Source: Clostridia bacterium (GTDB lineage: Bacteria > Bacillota > Clostridia > Christensenellales > Borkfalkiaceae). Taken from it: a DNA stretch of 64,000 nt. The notes under the pieces were generated by a model. That model worked only from the letters and a program-made list of their open reading frames with translations, did not search any database and was not told the origin of the DNA. A program made the position numbers and the translations under genes. This document shows, in pieces, positions 26,282-36,216 of the stretch. The first letter of the stretch is position 1. Every line of letters begins with the position of its first letter. The stretch is from the NCBI GenBank assembly GCA_017448355.1, contig JAFSLQ010000060.1, positions 1 through 64,000 of the forward strand, written 5' to 3'.

Positions 26282-28780
26282 TTATAAATTATTTTTGAAG
26301 AAAAATTCCCCGTCCGCCGCGTCCACGGTTATTGTCGAACCGTCTTTGAATTCGCCGCGCAAAATCGCTTCGGACAACTTATCTTCGATATACCGCTGAA
26401 TAACCCGTTTTAAGGGTCGCGCGCCATAGTCGTTGTCGTAGCCTTTTTCTATAATTAAATCCATAGCAGGCTGCGACACTTTAAGCGACGCCCCGATAAC
26501 CGCTAAGCGCTTTCTTAAACTTGCGAGAAGAAGTTCGGCAATCTTTGCGGTTTCTTCTTTGGTAAGTTTATGGAATACGATTATATCGTCGATACGGTTC
26601 AAAAATTCGGGACGGAATTTTTCTTTTAACGCGTCCATATATCTGTCGCACATATCGTCGTACGCCTTTTCGCCGCCCGAAAATCCCAGCGTGTTTCTGT
26701 GTTGCACTTCCGTCGCGCCGACGTTTGAAGTCATTATTATAATGGTGTTTTTAAATGAAACCACTCTGCCCTTACTGTCCGTAAGCCTGCCGTCGTCAAG
26801 AATCTGCAACATTATATTGAAGACGTCCGGATGCGCCTTTTCTATCTCGTCGAATAAAACAACCGAATAGGGCTTTCTTCTCACTTTTTCCGTAAGTTGC
26901 CCCGCTTCGTCAAACCCCACGTATCCGGGAGGCGCGCCGACAAGTTTACTTACCGAGTGCTTTTCCATATATTCCGACATATCGACGCGGATAAGATTGT
27001 TTTCGTTGCCGAAAACCGCTTCGGCAAGTGCTTTCGAGAGTTCGGTCTTACCTACGCCCGTAGGTCCGACGAAAATAAACGAACCGACGGGGCGATTTGG
27101 GTCTTTCAGCCCCGCACGCGCGCGGCGGATTGCGTCGGACACAGCCTTAACCGCGTCCGTTTGTCCTATCACCCTTTGGTGCAAAACCGCTTCTAAATCA
27201 AGAAGTTTTTGTGCTTCCGTTTCGGTAAGTTTTACGACGGGAACGCCCGTCCAGTTGCTTACCACCTTCGCTATATCGTCCGGCGTTAAGCAAAGTTTGT
27301 CGCGGTTGGTTTTAAGTTTACTTGCCTTTGCACGTATTTCGTCGAGTTCTTTGTTTACGCGCTCTATCTCTTTGTTCAGTTTAATAGCGCGTTCCAAATC
27401 GTCGCGGCGCTTGGCTTCGTTCTTCTCGGCGGTAAGCGTCGCAAGTTCGTTTTCCTTCTGCTTTGCTTCCGCGGGCGAATTATAACTGTCAAGTCTGACA
27501 CGCGACGCCGCTTCGTCTATTAAGTCAATCGCTTTATCAGGTAAAAACCTATCGGTTATATATCTGTCGGAAAGCGATACCGCCGCCATTATCGCGTCGT
27601 CGGGAATACTCACCCCGTGATGCGATTCGTACTTATCGCGAAGCCCCTTTAATATTTCAACCGTTTCTTCGGTACTCGGCGCGTCGACCATAATGGGCTG
27701 AAATCTTCTCTCTAAAGCCGCGTCCTTTTCTATATATTTTCTATACTCGTCGATAGTCGTCGCGCCGATGGTTTGCAACTCTCCGCGCGAAAGCATCGGC
27801 TTTAAGATGTTCGCCGCGTCCATATTGCCTTCGCCCGTACTGCCCGCACCGACGATATTATGAATTTCGTCTATAAAGAGTATAATATTGCCGTTCTGTT
27901 TTACAACGTCGATGGCTTTTTTAAGCCTGTCTTCAAAGTCGCCCCTGTATCTTGCGCCCGCAAGCATACCCGCAATATCCAAAGAAAATACGATTTTATC
28001 GGCGAGCAGTTCGGGAACGTTGCCCTTTACTATCGCTTGCGCTAAACCTTCCACGACCGCACTTTTACCTACGCCCGGTTCACCTATTAAAACGGGGTTG
28101 TTTTTCGTACGTCTTGACAATATCTGAATAACCCTGTCTATCTCTTTTTTCCTGCCGATAACGGGGTCAAGCCTGCCTTCCTGCGCCTGTTTGTTGAGAT
28201 TAACGCCGAATTTTCCGAGTTCGCCTAAATCCCCGCCGTAGTCCTTGTTTTCCTTTTTGTTTTGGACGTAGGAATAGGGATTTTGCGCCGATTTAAACGA
28301 ATTACCCGCCGCCATAGTCTCAGGTTCGTCGATATCGTCGGGTTCTTCCACACCCATTAAACTGTCGGCAATTTCCGCCGCCATAGCGTCGGTATCGACG
28401 CGCATAGCCTTTAAAATCGCAGTCGCCACCGCTTCGTCGTCCATAAGGATTGCAAGAAGCAAGTGTTCCGTACCGACAAAACCGGAGTGTGCGCGCAAAG
28501 AAATATCTATCGCCTTTTCAAAGTGGCGTTTTGTGCGCGGCGTGAACATATTGCCGGGGATTATCGAATTTAAATCTATCGTCTTTTTGAAATAGTATAA
28601 ATATCTGTCGTTATCGACTTCGGCTTCGCGCAGTATCGCCGCCGCCCTGCCGTCCGACACGTTGATTAAGCCGAACATTATATGTTCGCTGCCGATATAT
28701 CTACACCCGAAGCGCTTGGCAAGGGTGTTCGCATACTCTATGACTTCATTTACATTTCTTGAAAATGCTTCGTAATACAT
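26282..28780 (-). CDS. clpC: ATP-dependent unfoldase ClpC
   Basis: ClpC is a Hsp100 AAA+ unfoldase that feeds ClpP and, through its N-terminal domain, recognises phosphoarginine-tagged substrates. The 832-residue protein has two Clp-N repeats (about 1-145), AAA1 with [13 protein letters not shown], a coiled-coil M-domain segment around 410-490 containing a UVR-like stretch, and AAA2 with [13 protein letters not shown]. It ends a mcsA-mcsB-clpC cluster with three- and one-base spacing. clpP is not in the window. ctsR, normally first in this operon, is absent. Confidence 0.97.
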   Translation of the reverse strand: MYYEAFSRNVNEVIEYANTLAKRFGCRYIGSEHIMFGLINVSDGRAAAILREAEVDNDRYLYYFKKTIDLNSIIPGNMFTPRTKRHFEKAIDISLRAHSGFVGTEHLLLAILMDDEAVATAILKAMRVDTDAMAAEIADSLMGVEEPDDIDEPETMAAGNSFKSAQNPYSYVQNKKENKDYGGDLGELGKFGVNLNKQAQEGRLDPVIGRKKEIDRVIQILSRRTKNNPVLIGEPGVGKSAVVEGLAQAIVKGNVPELLADKIVFSLDIAGMLAGARYRGDFEDRLKKAIDVVKQNGNIILFIDEIHNIVGAGSTGEGNMDAANILKPMLSRGELQTIGATTIDEYRKYIEKDAALERRFQPIMVDAPSTEETVEILKGLRDKYESHHGVSIPDDAIMAAVSLSDRYITDRFLPDKAIDLIDEAASRVRLDSYNSPAEAKQKENELATLTAEKNEAKRRDDLERAIKLNKEIERVNKELDEIRAKASKLKTNRDKLCLTPDDIAKVVSNWTGVPVVKLTETEAQKLLDLEAVLHQRVIGQTDAVKAVSDAIRRARAGLKDPNRPVGSFIFVGPTGVGKTELSKALAEAVFGNENNLIRVDMSEYMEKHSVSKLVGAPPGYVGFDEAGQLTEKVRRKPYSVVLFDEIEKAHPDVFNIMLQILDDGRLTDSKGRVVSFKNTIIIMTSNVGATEVQHRNTLGFSGGEKAYDDMCDRYMDALKEKFRPEFLNRIDDIIVFHKLTKEETAKIAELLLASLRKRLAVIGASLKVSQPAMDLIIEKGYDNDYGARPLKRVIQRYIEDKLSEAILRGEFKDGSTITVDAADGEFFFKNNL

Positions 28781-28783
28781 AAT

Positions 28784-29794
28784 TTACTCCTTTAATTTCA
28801 TAAGTTTTTTGCCGACGAGTTCGGCACGGAATAAATCCCTGTCCGTATCCCCCAAGGGTCTGCCGTACTGAACGCAAAGATTAGCTGGACGAACGGCAAC
28901 CGTCAGTTCGTCAAGCGCTTGCGTGTCGGAAATATTTATCATACCAAGCATAGAACCGAGTTTAACCTTAGCGATAAGCGATAAAAATTCGCTATAAGGC
29001 AACAGCACGGCGTTCGTCAGCACCCCGTATGCCTTTTTTGCCTTATCCATCGTAATAAGTTCTCGCTTTACGTACAGTTTTTCTTCCAGTTCCCGCTCTA
29101 CCCTACAAATAGACAAAACGGCTTCTTCGACAGATTTAATTATATCATACTCGGAAATTCCAAGCGTGATTTCGTTGCTTATCTGGTACATACAGCCTTC
29201 GGCTCTGCTGCCTTCGCCGTAAAGCCCGCGAACGGTAAGTCCCAGTTCGGACACTTCGTCGATTAAGCCTTCTATCTTGCCGCTTTCTGTCAGCGCGGGC
29301 AAAAACAGCATTACCGACGCGCGCATACCCGTGCCGAGATTAGTCGGACACGCGGTTAAATATCCCAGATTTTCATCGAAAGCGATATCGAGATTTTTAG
29401 CAAGTTCGTCGTCAATCGCGTCCAGCCGCTTATACGCTTCCGTAAGCATTAAGCCTTTCATAAAGCATTGTTCACGGATAACGTCTTCCTCGTTTACCAT
29501 TATCGAAAGACTTTCGTCGGGGTTGATAAGCGCCGCGCCTGAAACGTTATTGTCTATGAGATTTTGGCTGATTAAATGCCGCTCCTTCATCGCTTCCAAG
29601 GTAATTTCGTCCAAGTTTGACACGAAATACAGATTAAAAGTGTCGGTTTTAACCAGCGCGCGGTTGACTTTTTTAACGACGTCTTTCGCGTTTTTTTCGT
29701 CAAGCGAGAAAGGCATATCTTTAAGGTTTCTCGCAAGCCTTATGCGCGACGTTATAATGTTTCCCGCATACAACTCGGGATTAAATACTGCCAT
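28784..29794 (-). CDS. mcsB: Protein arginine kinase McsB
   Basis: McsB phosphorylates arginine residues on damaged proteins to mark them for ClpCP. The 336-residue protein has the guanido-kinase catalytic domain: the ATP-binding SRIRLARNL, the ACPTNLGTGMRAS active-site segment, and RGLYGEGSRAEG, where phosphoarginine is sensed. ATG starts immediately after mcsA (adjacent codons) and ends three bases before clpC. Its antagonist YwlE is encoded in the same co-directional block, at 31474-31917. Confidence 0.96.
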   Translation of the reverse strand: MAVFNPELYAGNIITSRIRLARNLKDMPFSLDEKNAKDVVKKVNRALVKTDTFNLYFVSNLDEITLEAMKERHLISQNLIDNNVSGAALINPDESLSIMVNEEDVIREQCFMKGLMLTEAYKRLDAIDDELAKNLDIAFDENLGYLTACPTNLGTGMRASVMLFLPALTESGKIEGLIDEVSELGLTVRGLYGEGSRAEGCMYQISNEITLGISEYDIIKSVEEAVLSICRVERELEEKLYVKRELITMDKAKKAYGVLTNAVLLPYSEFLSLIAKVKLGSMLGMINISDTQALDELTVAVRPANLCVQYGRPLGDTDRDLFRAELVGKKLMKLKE

Positions 29795-30112
29795 TTATAT
29801 AAGCCCCCGCCTTTCGAGTTCGCTTTTAAGGTCGATAAGTTCGTCGGAAATCTTTTTGACGTCAGAAAATCTGCTCTCTAAAACCGCCGTCTCTTTTTCG
29901 GCTAAAAGCCGCTTATATTCGGCGTAAAGTTCCCTGTCCACCGAATTAAGCGTCGGAATTTTGCCTTCGTGGTGCGCGCTTTTCTGGATTTTTTTGAGAG
30001 TTTTAGATATTTCGACGCGGAAAGCCGCATAACAATGCGGGCATCCAAGCATACCCGTCCTGAAATAGTCGGATAAATACGTTCCGCAACTTCTGCAAAT
30101 CTTATCGTACAT
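29795..30112 (-). CDS. mcsA: McsA-like activator of protein arginine kinase, short form
   Basis: McsA binds and stimulates McsB. This 105-residue version carries one zinc site (Cys6/Cys9 and Cys24/Cys27, as CRSC and CPHC) and a C-terminal UVR helix pair from about 66 (YAEYKRLLAEKETAVLESRFSD). Classical McsA is about 170-185 residues with two zinc sites, so the N-terminal half is missing. No upstream in-frame start extends it. The retained UVR region is the part that meets McsB/ClpC in other species, so activity is plausible. Confidence 0.88.
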   Translation of the reverse strand: MYDKICRSCGTYLSDYFRTGMLGCPHCYAAFRVEISKTLKKIQKSAHHEGKIPTLNSVDRELYAEYKRLLAEKETAVLESRFSDVKKISDELIDLKSELERRGLI

Positions 30113-30131
30113 TTAAGTCTTTTTACTCCGT

Positions 30132-31004
30132 TTAAAGTTTTGCCGCAAGTTCTTTTAAGTATGTTTTTATATCTTCGCCCATTTCCGCACTCATTAAAGC
30201 GTACTCTACGTTTGCTTTAACGAACCCGAATTTATCCCCTACGTCGTAACGGACGCCGTTAAATGTAGACGCTAAAAGTTCGCCCTTTATTGCCAACTCA
30301 TCTAAAACGTCGGTGAGATAAATTTCGTTGTTTCTCGGCTTTAACGCCTTTAATTTGGACATTATCCCGCCCGCTAAAACGTATCTTCCGATGATAGCGT
30401 TATTTGAAAGCGCGTCCGCGATACTCGGTTTTTCGACTATGGCGCTGACTTGCATAACGCCGTCTTCTTCGCTTGCAATACCGATATTGCCGTATTTACT
30501 TACGTCGTCGCCGAAAACTTCCATCGTGGCGATGACGCTTTTACCCGTCTTTTCGTAGATACTTAAAAGCCGCTCCATACACGACTGTTCGTCTATACCC
30601 GCGTAAATAAGTTCGTCGCCGAGAAGAAGTGCGAACGGTTCGTCGCCGATAAATTCTTCCGCGCATAAAATTGCGCCCGCAAGCCCGTTCGGTTCTTTCT
30701 GGATAGCGAATTTTACGTTAAACGAACAAGTCTCCTGTTCTATTTCGTATAGTTTTTTCTTGTTATCCGATAAAAGCCTGCTTTCAAGTTCGGGCGCACG
30801 CCCGAAATGCCGCATTATAACTTCCGAATCGGGCGAAACGACTATAATAATTTCGTCTATTCCCGCACGGCGAAGTTCTTCCGCTATGTACTGAATAGTC
30901 GGCTTGTCGAACACGGGAAGCATGGGCTTCGGCACGGCTTTCGTTATGGGCAAAAATCTCGTTCCGAGTCCCGCCGCAGGTATTATCGCTTTTGTTACTT
31001 TCAT
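30132..31004 (-). CDS. galU: UTP-glucose-1-phosphate uridylyltransferase
   Basis: GalU makes UDP-glucose for glycolipids, capsule and galactose use. The 290-residue protein has the nucleotidyltransferase signature GLGTRFLPITKAVPKPMLP at the N-terminus, then QKEPNGLAGAILCAEE and VEKPS, and the RYVLAGGIM segment. ATG, 20 bases after rpiB. It is inside the tsaC-to-clpC co-directional run; nothing nearby explains a specific glycan pathway. Confidence 0.96.
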   Translation of the reverse strand: MKVTKAIIPAAGLGTRFLPITKAVPKPMLPVFDKPTIQYIAEELRRAGIDEIIIVVSPDSEVIMRHFGRAPELESRLLSDNKKKLYEIEQETCSFNVKFAIQKEPNGLAGAILCAEEFIGDEPFALLLGDELIYAGIDEQSCMERLLSIYEKTGKSVIATMEVFGDDVSKYGNIGIASEEDGVMQVSAIVEKPSIADALSNNAIIGRYVLAGGIMSKLKALKPRNNEIYLTDVLDELAIKGELLASTFNGVRYDVGDKFGFVKANVEYALMSAEMGEDIKTYLKELAAKL

Positions 31005-31024
31005 CTTTAATCCCCTTATACTTT

Positions 31025-31477
31025 CTATTTGAAGTTTTTCTCTTCAAGTGCTTTTATTTTATTAACTCTTCTTACGTGACGTTCGTCGCCCGAAAATTCG
31101 GTATTTAAGAACGCGTCTACGATTAGAAGCATAAGCCCCGGTCCTATAACGCGTTCGCCCATAGCGAGAACGTTCGCGTCGTTATGAAGTCTCGTCATTT
31201 TTGCGGAAAATACGTCATGACAATGCGCGCAGCGTATCCCCTTAACTTTATTCGCGGCGATACTCATACCTATCCCCGTGCCGCAAATTAAAATACCGTA
31301 ATCATATTCGCCGCTTGCCACCGCTTCCGCAACCTGTTCTGCGTAATCGTTATAGTCGCAAGAATCCTTTGTAAACGTGCCGAAATCTTTAAATTCCACG
31401 CACTTTTTGGTTAAATAGTCGGTTAAAACGGGCTTCAAGTTTATCCCGCCGTGGTCGCAACCTATTGCAATTTTCAT
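31025..31477 (-). CDS. rpiB: Ribose-5-phosphate isomerase B
   Basis: RpiB interconverts ribose-5-phosphate and ribulose-5-phosphate in the pentose phosphate pathway. The 150-residue protein has the N-terminal IGCDHGG phosphate loop, the catalytic cysteine in ILICGTGIGMSIAANK, and HNDANVLAMGERV. The start overlaps the ywlE stop by four bases. The tsaC-ywlE-rpiB order is a conserved cluster in Bacillota. Confidence 0.96.
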   Translation of the reverse strand: MKIAIGCDHGGINLKPVLTDYLTKKCVEFKDFGTFTKDSCDYNDYAEQVAEAVASGEYDYGILICGTGIGMSIAANKVKGIRCAHCHDVFSAKMTRLHNDANVLAMGERVIGPGLMLLIVDAFLNTEFSGDERHVRRVNKIKALEEKNFK

Positions 31478-31917
31478 CGTTTATCTCCTTTTTCCATAAT
31501 TTTTTGCAATATAATATTACACGCGTCTTCTATCTCGTGCGAAGTCTTAACGTAAACGTTCAAGTCCCCGCCGTAAGGGTCGGCTATGTCATATCCCGTA
31601 ATCTCTTTCATCGAATAGACGTTCGGAAAGTTTTTAATACACTCTTTGTGTTCCGCAGTCATACAGATGATAATGTCGCTTTTAATAAGTTTTATCCCCG
31701 TCGCTTGCGAAGATTTAAACCCGTAGGGCTTATACCCCAAAAGTTTAAGGGCGCGAAAGGAGTTTTCACTCATATTCTTGCCGTCGGTTGCGGACAAACC
31801 GGCGCTTTTTACCGACACGCCTTTGACGCCCGAAAGTTTTAACTTGGTTTTAAGAATTATTTCCGCCATAGGACTGCGACAGGTGTTCCCCGTGCAAACG
31901 AATAAAATCTTTTTCAT
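31474..31917 (-). CDS. ywlE: Protein arginine phosphatase YwlE
   Basis: The 147-residue protein is a low-molecular-weight phosphatase. The P-loop FVCTGNTCRSP has nucleophile Cys8 and Arg14; Thr12 corresponds to the Thr11 of Bacillus YwlE that selects phosphoarginine over phosphotyrosine, where tyrosine phosphatases carry Ile. The general-acid aspartate is in ADPYGG. It overlaps rpiB by four bases and lies three bases after tsaC. It shares a co-directional block with mcsA, mcsB and clpC, so writer, eraser and reader of arginine phosphorylation are neighbours. Confidence 0.93.
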   Translation of the reverse strand: MKKILFVCTGNTCRSPMAEIILKTKLKLSGVKGVSVKSAGLSATDGKNMSENSFRALKLLGYKPYGFKSSQATGIKLIKSDIIICMTAEHKECIKNFPNVYSMKEITGYDIADPYGGDLNVYVKTSHEIEDACNIILQKIMEKGDKR

Positions 31918-31920
31918 ACT

Positions 31921-32907
31921 TTACCCGCAAGACTTAGAAAGTCTGTTCATAATTCCAAGATACACTCCGTCGCATCTTCCGAAAGACACGGCGATTATTA
32001 TATCCGCTTTCTTTTCGCCTTCTAGTAGTTTATCGTAAAGATTAAATGCAATCTCTTCTCCGCTTCTACCGAGTAAAAGCAGGTTTTTACCCGCGAATTT
32101 TTCGGCTAACTCGTCCGAACACATTATATACGGCGTTCTGCCATTTGCTAGTTCCCTGTCGTAAAGTGCGTTTGCCTTATCGGTTTCCGTGATATCGAAA
32201 AGCGCGGTGTCGCACTTGGGGCGATAGTGGCGGTACTTTACGCCGGGCGATTTTACTTTGTCGCCTTCTTTATGCTGCGCTATTTCGCACGCGCCGACTA
32301 TGCTTTCAACCATTTCTTTCGTGATAAGCCCTGCGCGCAAAATTCTCGGTACGCTACCCGTTACGTCCAGAACGGTGCTTTCAATCCCCCCCGAACATCT
32401 TCCGCCGTCTAAAATAAGCGGGATTTTACCGTTTAAGTCGTGAAAAACGTGTTCTGCGGAAACGGGACTGGTGTGCTTGCTTAAATTCGCGCTAGGCGCG
32501 ACAAGCGGGCGGTTAACCGCGCGAAGAAGTGCCTGACAACCTGCGTGCGAAGGCATCCTGACGGCAAGAGTGTCGCCCCCCGCCACTGCTTCCTTACACA
32601 CTACGCCCTTACTTTCCATAACGAGCGTCAAGGGTCCCGGCATAAACGCGTCAATCAGTTTATACACGTAATCGTTTTTAACGTAAACGAGAGTATTTAT
32701 ATCGAAATCCTTATGTATATGCGCGATAAGCGGATTGTCGATAGGTCTTCCCTTTACTTCGAAAATCTTTTTAACGGCATCGGGGTTCGTGCCGTCTGCG
32801 GCGAGGCCGTAAACGGTTTCGGTCGGCATACCGACAATTCCCCCAAGAAGAAGTATTTTTTTTGCCTTTTCTATTCCGCCGTCAACGCTTAAAACTTCTG
32901 TCGTCAT
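31921..32907 (-). CDS. tsaC: Threonylcarbamoyl-AMP synthase, long Sua5 form
   Basis: The enzyme makes threonylcarbamoyl-AMP for the universal t6A37 modification of ANN-reading tRNAs. Residues 1-200 are the YrdC-like domain with GIVGMPTETVYGLAADG, KGRPIDNPLI and APSANLS. Residues 210-328 form the Sua5 C-terminal domain, starting at SPGVKYRHYRPKC. This is the two-domain type (YwlC/Sua5). ATG, eight bases after dnaB, three before ywlE. Confidence 0.95.
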   Translation of the reverse strand: MTTEVLSVDGGIEKAKKILLLGGIVGMPTETVYGLAADGTNPDAVKKIFEVKGRPIDNPLIAHIHKDFDINTLVYVKNDYVYKLIDAFMPGPLTLVMESKGVVCKEAVAGGDTLAVRMPSHAGCQALLRAVNRPLVAPSANLSKHTSPVSAEHVFHDLNGKIPLILDGGRCSGGIESTVLDVTGSVPRILRAGLITKEMVESIVGACEIAQHKEGDKVKSPGVKYRHYRPKCDTALFDITETDKANALYDRELANGRTPYIMCSDELAEKFAGKNLLLLGRSGEEIAFNLYDKLLEGEKKADIIIAVSFGRCDGVYLGIMNRLSKSCG

Positions 32908-32915
32908 AAAATAAT

Positions 32916-34427
32916 TTACCCGAAAATCTCGTCGTCGACGCTTTTAACGTTCGGCACGTCGAAGGGCGCGTCTTCCACCGTTTCGGGCGGAATATCTTTG
33001 TCGCTTACGGGCGGCATATCTCCCGTTTCTTTTAAGGTCGGTTTACTCGCCTTAGGTTCGCCGCTTTTTTCTTCGGGTTCGCCCGTATCTTCGTTAAATT
33101 CCACGAACTTGGTACACTCGCCCTTAAAGTACAGTTTAACTAAGCCCGTCGAACCGTTTCTGTGCTTAGCGATAATAAGTTCCGCAACGTTCGGCTGAAT
33201 TTTGCCGCTTTCCATATCCTTGTCTTTTGCGCCGATGTCGGGGCGGTGAATAAACATAACTATATCCGCGTCCTGTTCGATTGCGCCCGATTCTCTTAAA
33301 TCCGAAAGTTGCGGGCGGCGTTTTTCCGATTCCACCGCACGGGATAACTGCGACAGCGCAAGAACGGGAACGTTCAACTCTTTGGCGAGAATTTTTAAGT
33401 TTCTCGAAATATCGCTGACCTGTTGCTGACGGTTTTCTTCCTTTCTTCTTGACTTACTGTCCATAAGTTGGATATAGTCAATCATAACGAAATCAAGCCC
33501 GTGCTTACGTTTAAGCCTACGGCATTTAGATAGAATTTCTTCGGGCGTTATAACCGAAGATTCGTCGATAAAAATGCGAGTGCCAGCAAGCATTTCCTTG
33601 GCTTTTGCTATTTTAAGCCACTCGGCGTGCTGCATCTGACCCTTTAATGCGGTACTCATACTTACGCCCGCGAGAGAACAAAGCATACGCTGAACCAACT
33701 GTTCTTTACTCATTTCCAACGAGAACACAGCGCAGGACTTGCCTGAAAGCGCAATGTTTTCCACAAGGTTCATCGCAAGCGAAGTTTTACCCATAGCGGG
33801 GCGGGCGGCGAGTATCATAAGGTCGCTGCCATGAAAACCGTTAAGTAAATAGTCAAGCCCCCTGTACCCCGTTCTTATGCCGCGGAATTTAGAAGAATTT
33901 TTGGAAAGTTCGTCTAAGGTTGTCATAACGTCGGGCAAAACGGCGTTGATTTTATAAATTTCGCTGGTGTCTGCGTCGTTAGAGATGTCGTAAACCGTCT
34001 TTTCGGCAAGCGCGAGAGAATTTTTCTCGTCCTGACTTTGCCCGCACTCGTCGATAATTTTTGCCGCGCCGTCCATTAATTTTCTAAGCATACTGTCGCG
34101 GCGAACGATAGAAAGATAGGTGCTGTAATTTGCGGAAGAAGGCAAAATATCGGTTAAGCCCGTTATGTAAGAGATATCGCCCGCGTTTTTAAGGTTGCCC
34201 TGCGTTTCAAGCATATCGGTAAGGGTGATAATATCCACCGTGCGGTTTTGTTTTATTATCTCCGAAATCGCGGCAAAAATATATTTATGCGAAGATACGA
34301 AAAAGTCGTCTTCGTGCAAAAACCCCGCGACTTCCGTCTGAATTTTGGGTTCTAAAATTATGCACCCCAAAAGCGCCTGTTCGGCTTCTAAACTGTGCGG
34401 TTTTTCTCTGCTTATCTTATTTGCCAT
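32916..34427 (-). CDS. dnaB: Replicative DNA helicase DnaB
   Basis: DnaB is the hexameric 5'-3' helicase at the replication fork (called DnaC in Bacillus subtilis). The N-terminal domain begins PHSLEAEQALLG, and the RecA-like domain has Walker A ARPAMGKTS, Walker B FVMIDYIQLM, the DIMRNLK-type motif DISRNLK and the arginine-finger region QDADIVMFIHR. An unusually long acidic, proline-rich tail of about 60 residues follows the core after 440. The putative loader-like partner lies at 41239-42915. 503 residues; no rplI or dnaG neighbour seen. Confidence 0.96.
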   Translation of the reverse strand: MANKISREKPHSLEAEQALLGCIILEPKIQTEVAGFLHEDDFFVSSHKYIFAAISEIIKQNRTVDIITLTDMLETQGNLKNAGDISYITGLTDILPSSANYSTYLSIVRRDSMLRKLMDGAAKIIDECGQSQDEKNSLALAEKTVYDISNDADTSEIYKINAVLPDVMTTLDELSKNSSKFRGIRTGYRGLDYLLNGFHGSDLMILAARPAMGKTSLAMNLVENIALSGKSCAVFSLEMSKEQLVQRMLCSLAGVSMSTALKGQMQHAEWLKIAKAKEMLAGTRIFIDESSVITPEEILSKCRRLKRKHGLDFVMIDYIQLMDSKSRRKEENRQQQVSDISRNLKILAKELNVPVLALSQLSRAVESEKRRPQLSDLRESGAIEQDADIVMFIHRPDIGAKDKDMESGKIQPNVAELIIAKHRNGSTGLVKLYFKGECTKFVEFNEDTGEPEEKSGEPKASKPTLKETGDMPPVSDKDIPPETVEDAPFDVPNVKSVDDEIFG

Positions 34428-34457
34428 ATCGTTTTCTCCTCTATCGTTTTTGAAAGG

Positions 34458-36206
34458 TTATAGCGATTTGAATTTTTCAAGCGCGTCCTTAAACACTTTA
34501 AATGCGCCCGTAAACGGTTTTTCGGTCGTTAAATCGACACCCGCGATTTTAAGTAGTTCTACGGGGCTGTCTGACCCCCCCGAAGATAAAAATTTAAAGT
34601 AATCGTTAACGGCGGGCGCGCCTTCGGTTAAAATTCTGTCGGCTATTGCAAGCGCTGAAATTATGCCCGTCGCGTACTTATACACGTAAAACGCGCGGTA
34701 AAAATGCGGTATTCTCGCCCACTCGTACTTTATCTCGCCGCCCGACACTATGGCTTTCCCGTAATACTTTTTGTTTAAGGCAAGATAGATTTTACTCATA
34801 TTATCCTTATTAAGCGGCACACCCTTTTCCACAAGCGCGTGGACTTTTTCTTCAAATTCCGCAAACTGCGTCTGCCTAAAAAGCGTAGTCCTTATCATTT
34901 CCATAAGGTAGGACAAAAGATATTTTTTAAGTTTAACGTCCTTTTCGTTCTCTATTAAATAGCGGCACAAAAGCACTTCGTTTACGGTGCTTGCAACTTC
35001 CGCAACGAAAATCTTATAGTCGGCTTTGGCGTAATTTTGCGCGCGGTTAGAAAAATACGAGTGTATGCTATGCCCCATTTCGTGCGCTATCGTAAACACG
35101 TCGTGCGTAGTTTTCTGGTAGTTCAAAAGCACGTACGGGTGAACGCCGTATACCGCTATGCTGTACGCGCCGCTCCTTTTTCCGTCCGACTCGTAAACGT
35201 CAAGCCAGCGATTATCGTGCGCTTTTATTAAAAGTTCTGTATACTCTTTGCCAAGTACCGACAGCCCCTTTATAACGAGTTTATACGCATCATCATAGTC
35301 GAGTTTTATATCCGCGTTCTCCACCGTCGGCACGTACGCGTCGTACATATACATTTTATCGAGATTAAGCGCCTTTTTCTTTTCCGACATATATTCGTGA
35401 AGAATAGGAAGTGCGGTATGCACCGAAGAAATAAGGTTTTTATAGACTTTTACGTCCACGTCTTCGCCCGCAATAGCAGCGGCAAGCGCAGACGGATATT
35501 TTTTTGCCTTCGCAAAAAACACGTCGCTTTTAACGCTTCCGTAATAAGTTGCAGAAATGCTGTTGATAAGCGAAATATACGCCCTGTAATAGACTTTGAA
35601 CGCTTTTTTGCGTAAAGTTCTGTCGCTATCCTGCATATACACGCCGTAAAGCCCGTGAGAAAGCGGGTACTTTTTACCGTTATGCGTAAACTGCGATATG
35701 GGAAGGTCGGCGTTGTCGATTTTAGTAAATACGTCCTTAAAAGACGATAACGCTTCCGCCGACATAGAAAGAAGTTTCTCTTCCGCTTCCGACAAAACGT
35801 GTTCTTTATTTTTAAGAACGCAGCGAAGCGAGTAATCGTAATCTGACAGCGCGGGATTGTCTATATAAGACTGTATTACCGATTTATCGAGTGCGATAAG
35901 TTCTGGAATTATAAACGACGTTTCCGCGCTGAATTTTACCGCTACGGAATTGACGCGGTTAAGTAGGGCGTCGTAAACGCTGTCTTTGGTGTTTTCGTCG
36001 TGCTTCATAAAAGCGTACACCGAAAGTTTTTCTAAAATCTTGCCGAATTCTTCTTCCTTTTTCATACAGGCTAAAAAGCCCTGCGCGGTATTCAATTTTC
36101 CGCGAAACTCCGAAAAATCGGGTTTTGCGACATTTTTAAAGTCTGATTCCCACGCGTTTAAACTTTCATATATATCTTCCGTTGCCCACTTATACTTTAA
36201 ATCCAC
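34458..36206 (-). CDS. pepF: Oligoendopeptidase F
   Basis: PepF is a cytosolic M3 zinc metallopeptidase that trims short peptides. The catalytic motif TIAHEMGHSIHSYF is present with the downstream glutamate in VAEVASTVNEVLL. The frame is open for 27 more codons upstream, but I place the start at GTG 36206, where AAGGAG lies six bases upstream and the protein begins VDLKYKWATEDIY, the usual family opening. That gives 582 residues. It precedes dnaB by 30 bases and follows the UPF0210 gene. Confidence 0.93.
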   Translation of the reverse strand: MDLKYKWATEDIYESLNAWESDFKNVAKPDFSEFRGKLNTAQGFLACMKKEEEFGKILEKLSVYAFMKHDENTKDSVYDALLNRVNSVAVKFSAETSFIIPELIALDKSVIQSYIDNPALSDYDYSLRCVLKNKEHVLSEAEEKLLSMSAEALSSFKDVFTKIDNADLPISQFTHNGKKYPLSHGLYGVYMQDSDRTLRKKAFKVYYRAYISLINSISATYYGSVKSDVFFAKAKKYPSALAAAIAGEDVDVKVYKNLISSVHTALPILHEYMSEKKKALNLDKMYMYDAYVPTVENADIKLDYDDAYKLVIKGLSVLGKEYTELLIKAHDNRWLDVYESDGKRSGAYSIAVYGVHPYVLLNYQKTTHDVFTIAHEMGHSIHSYFSNRAQNYAKADYKIFVAEVASTVNEVLLCRYLIENEKDVKLKKYLLSYLMEMIRTTLFRQTQFAEFEEKVHALVEKGVPLNKDNMSKIYLALNKKYYGKAIVSGGEIKYEWARIPHFYRAFYVYKYATGIISALAIADRILTEGAPAVNDYFKFLSSGGSDSPVELLKIAGVDLTTEKPFTGAFKVFKDALEKFKSL

Positions 36207-36216
36207 TTTTAACTCC

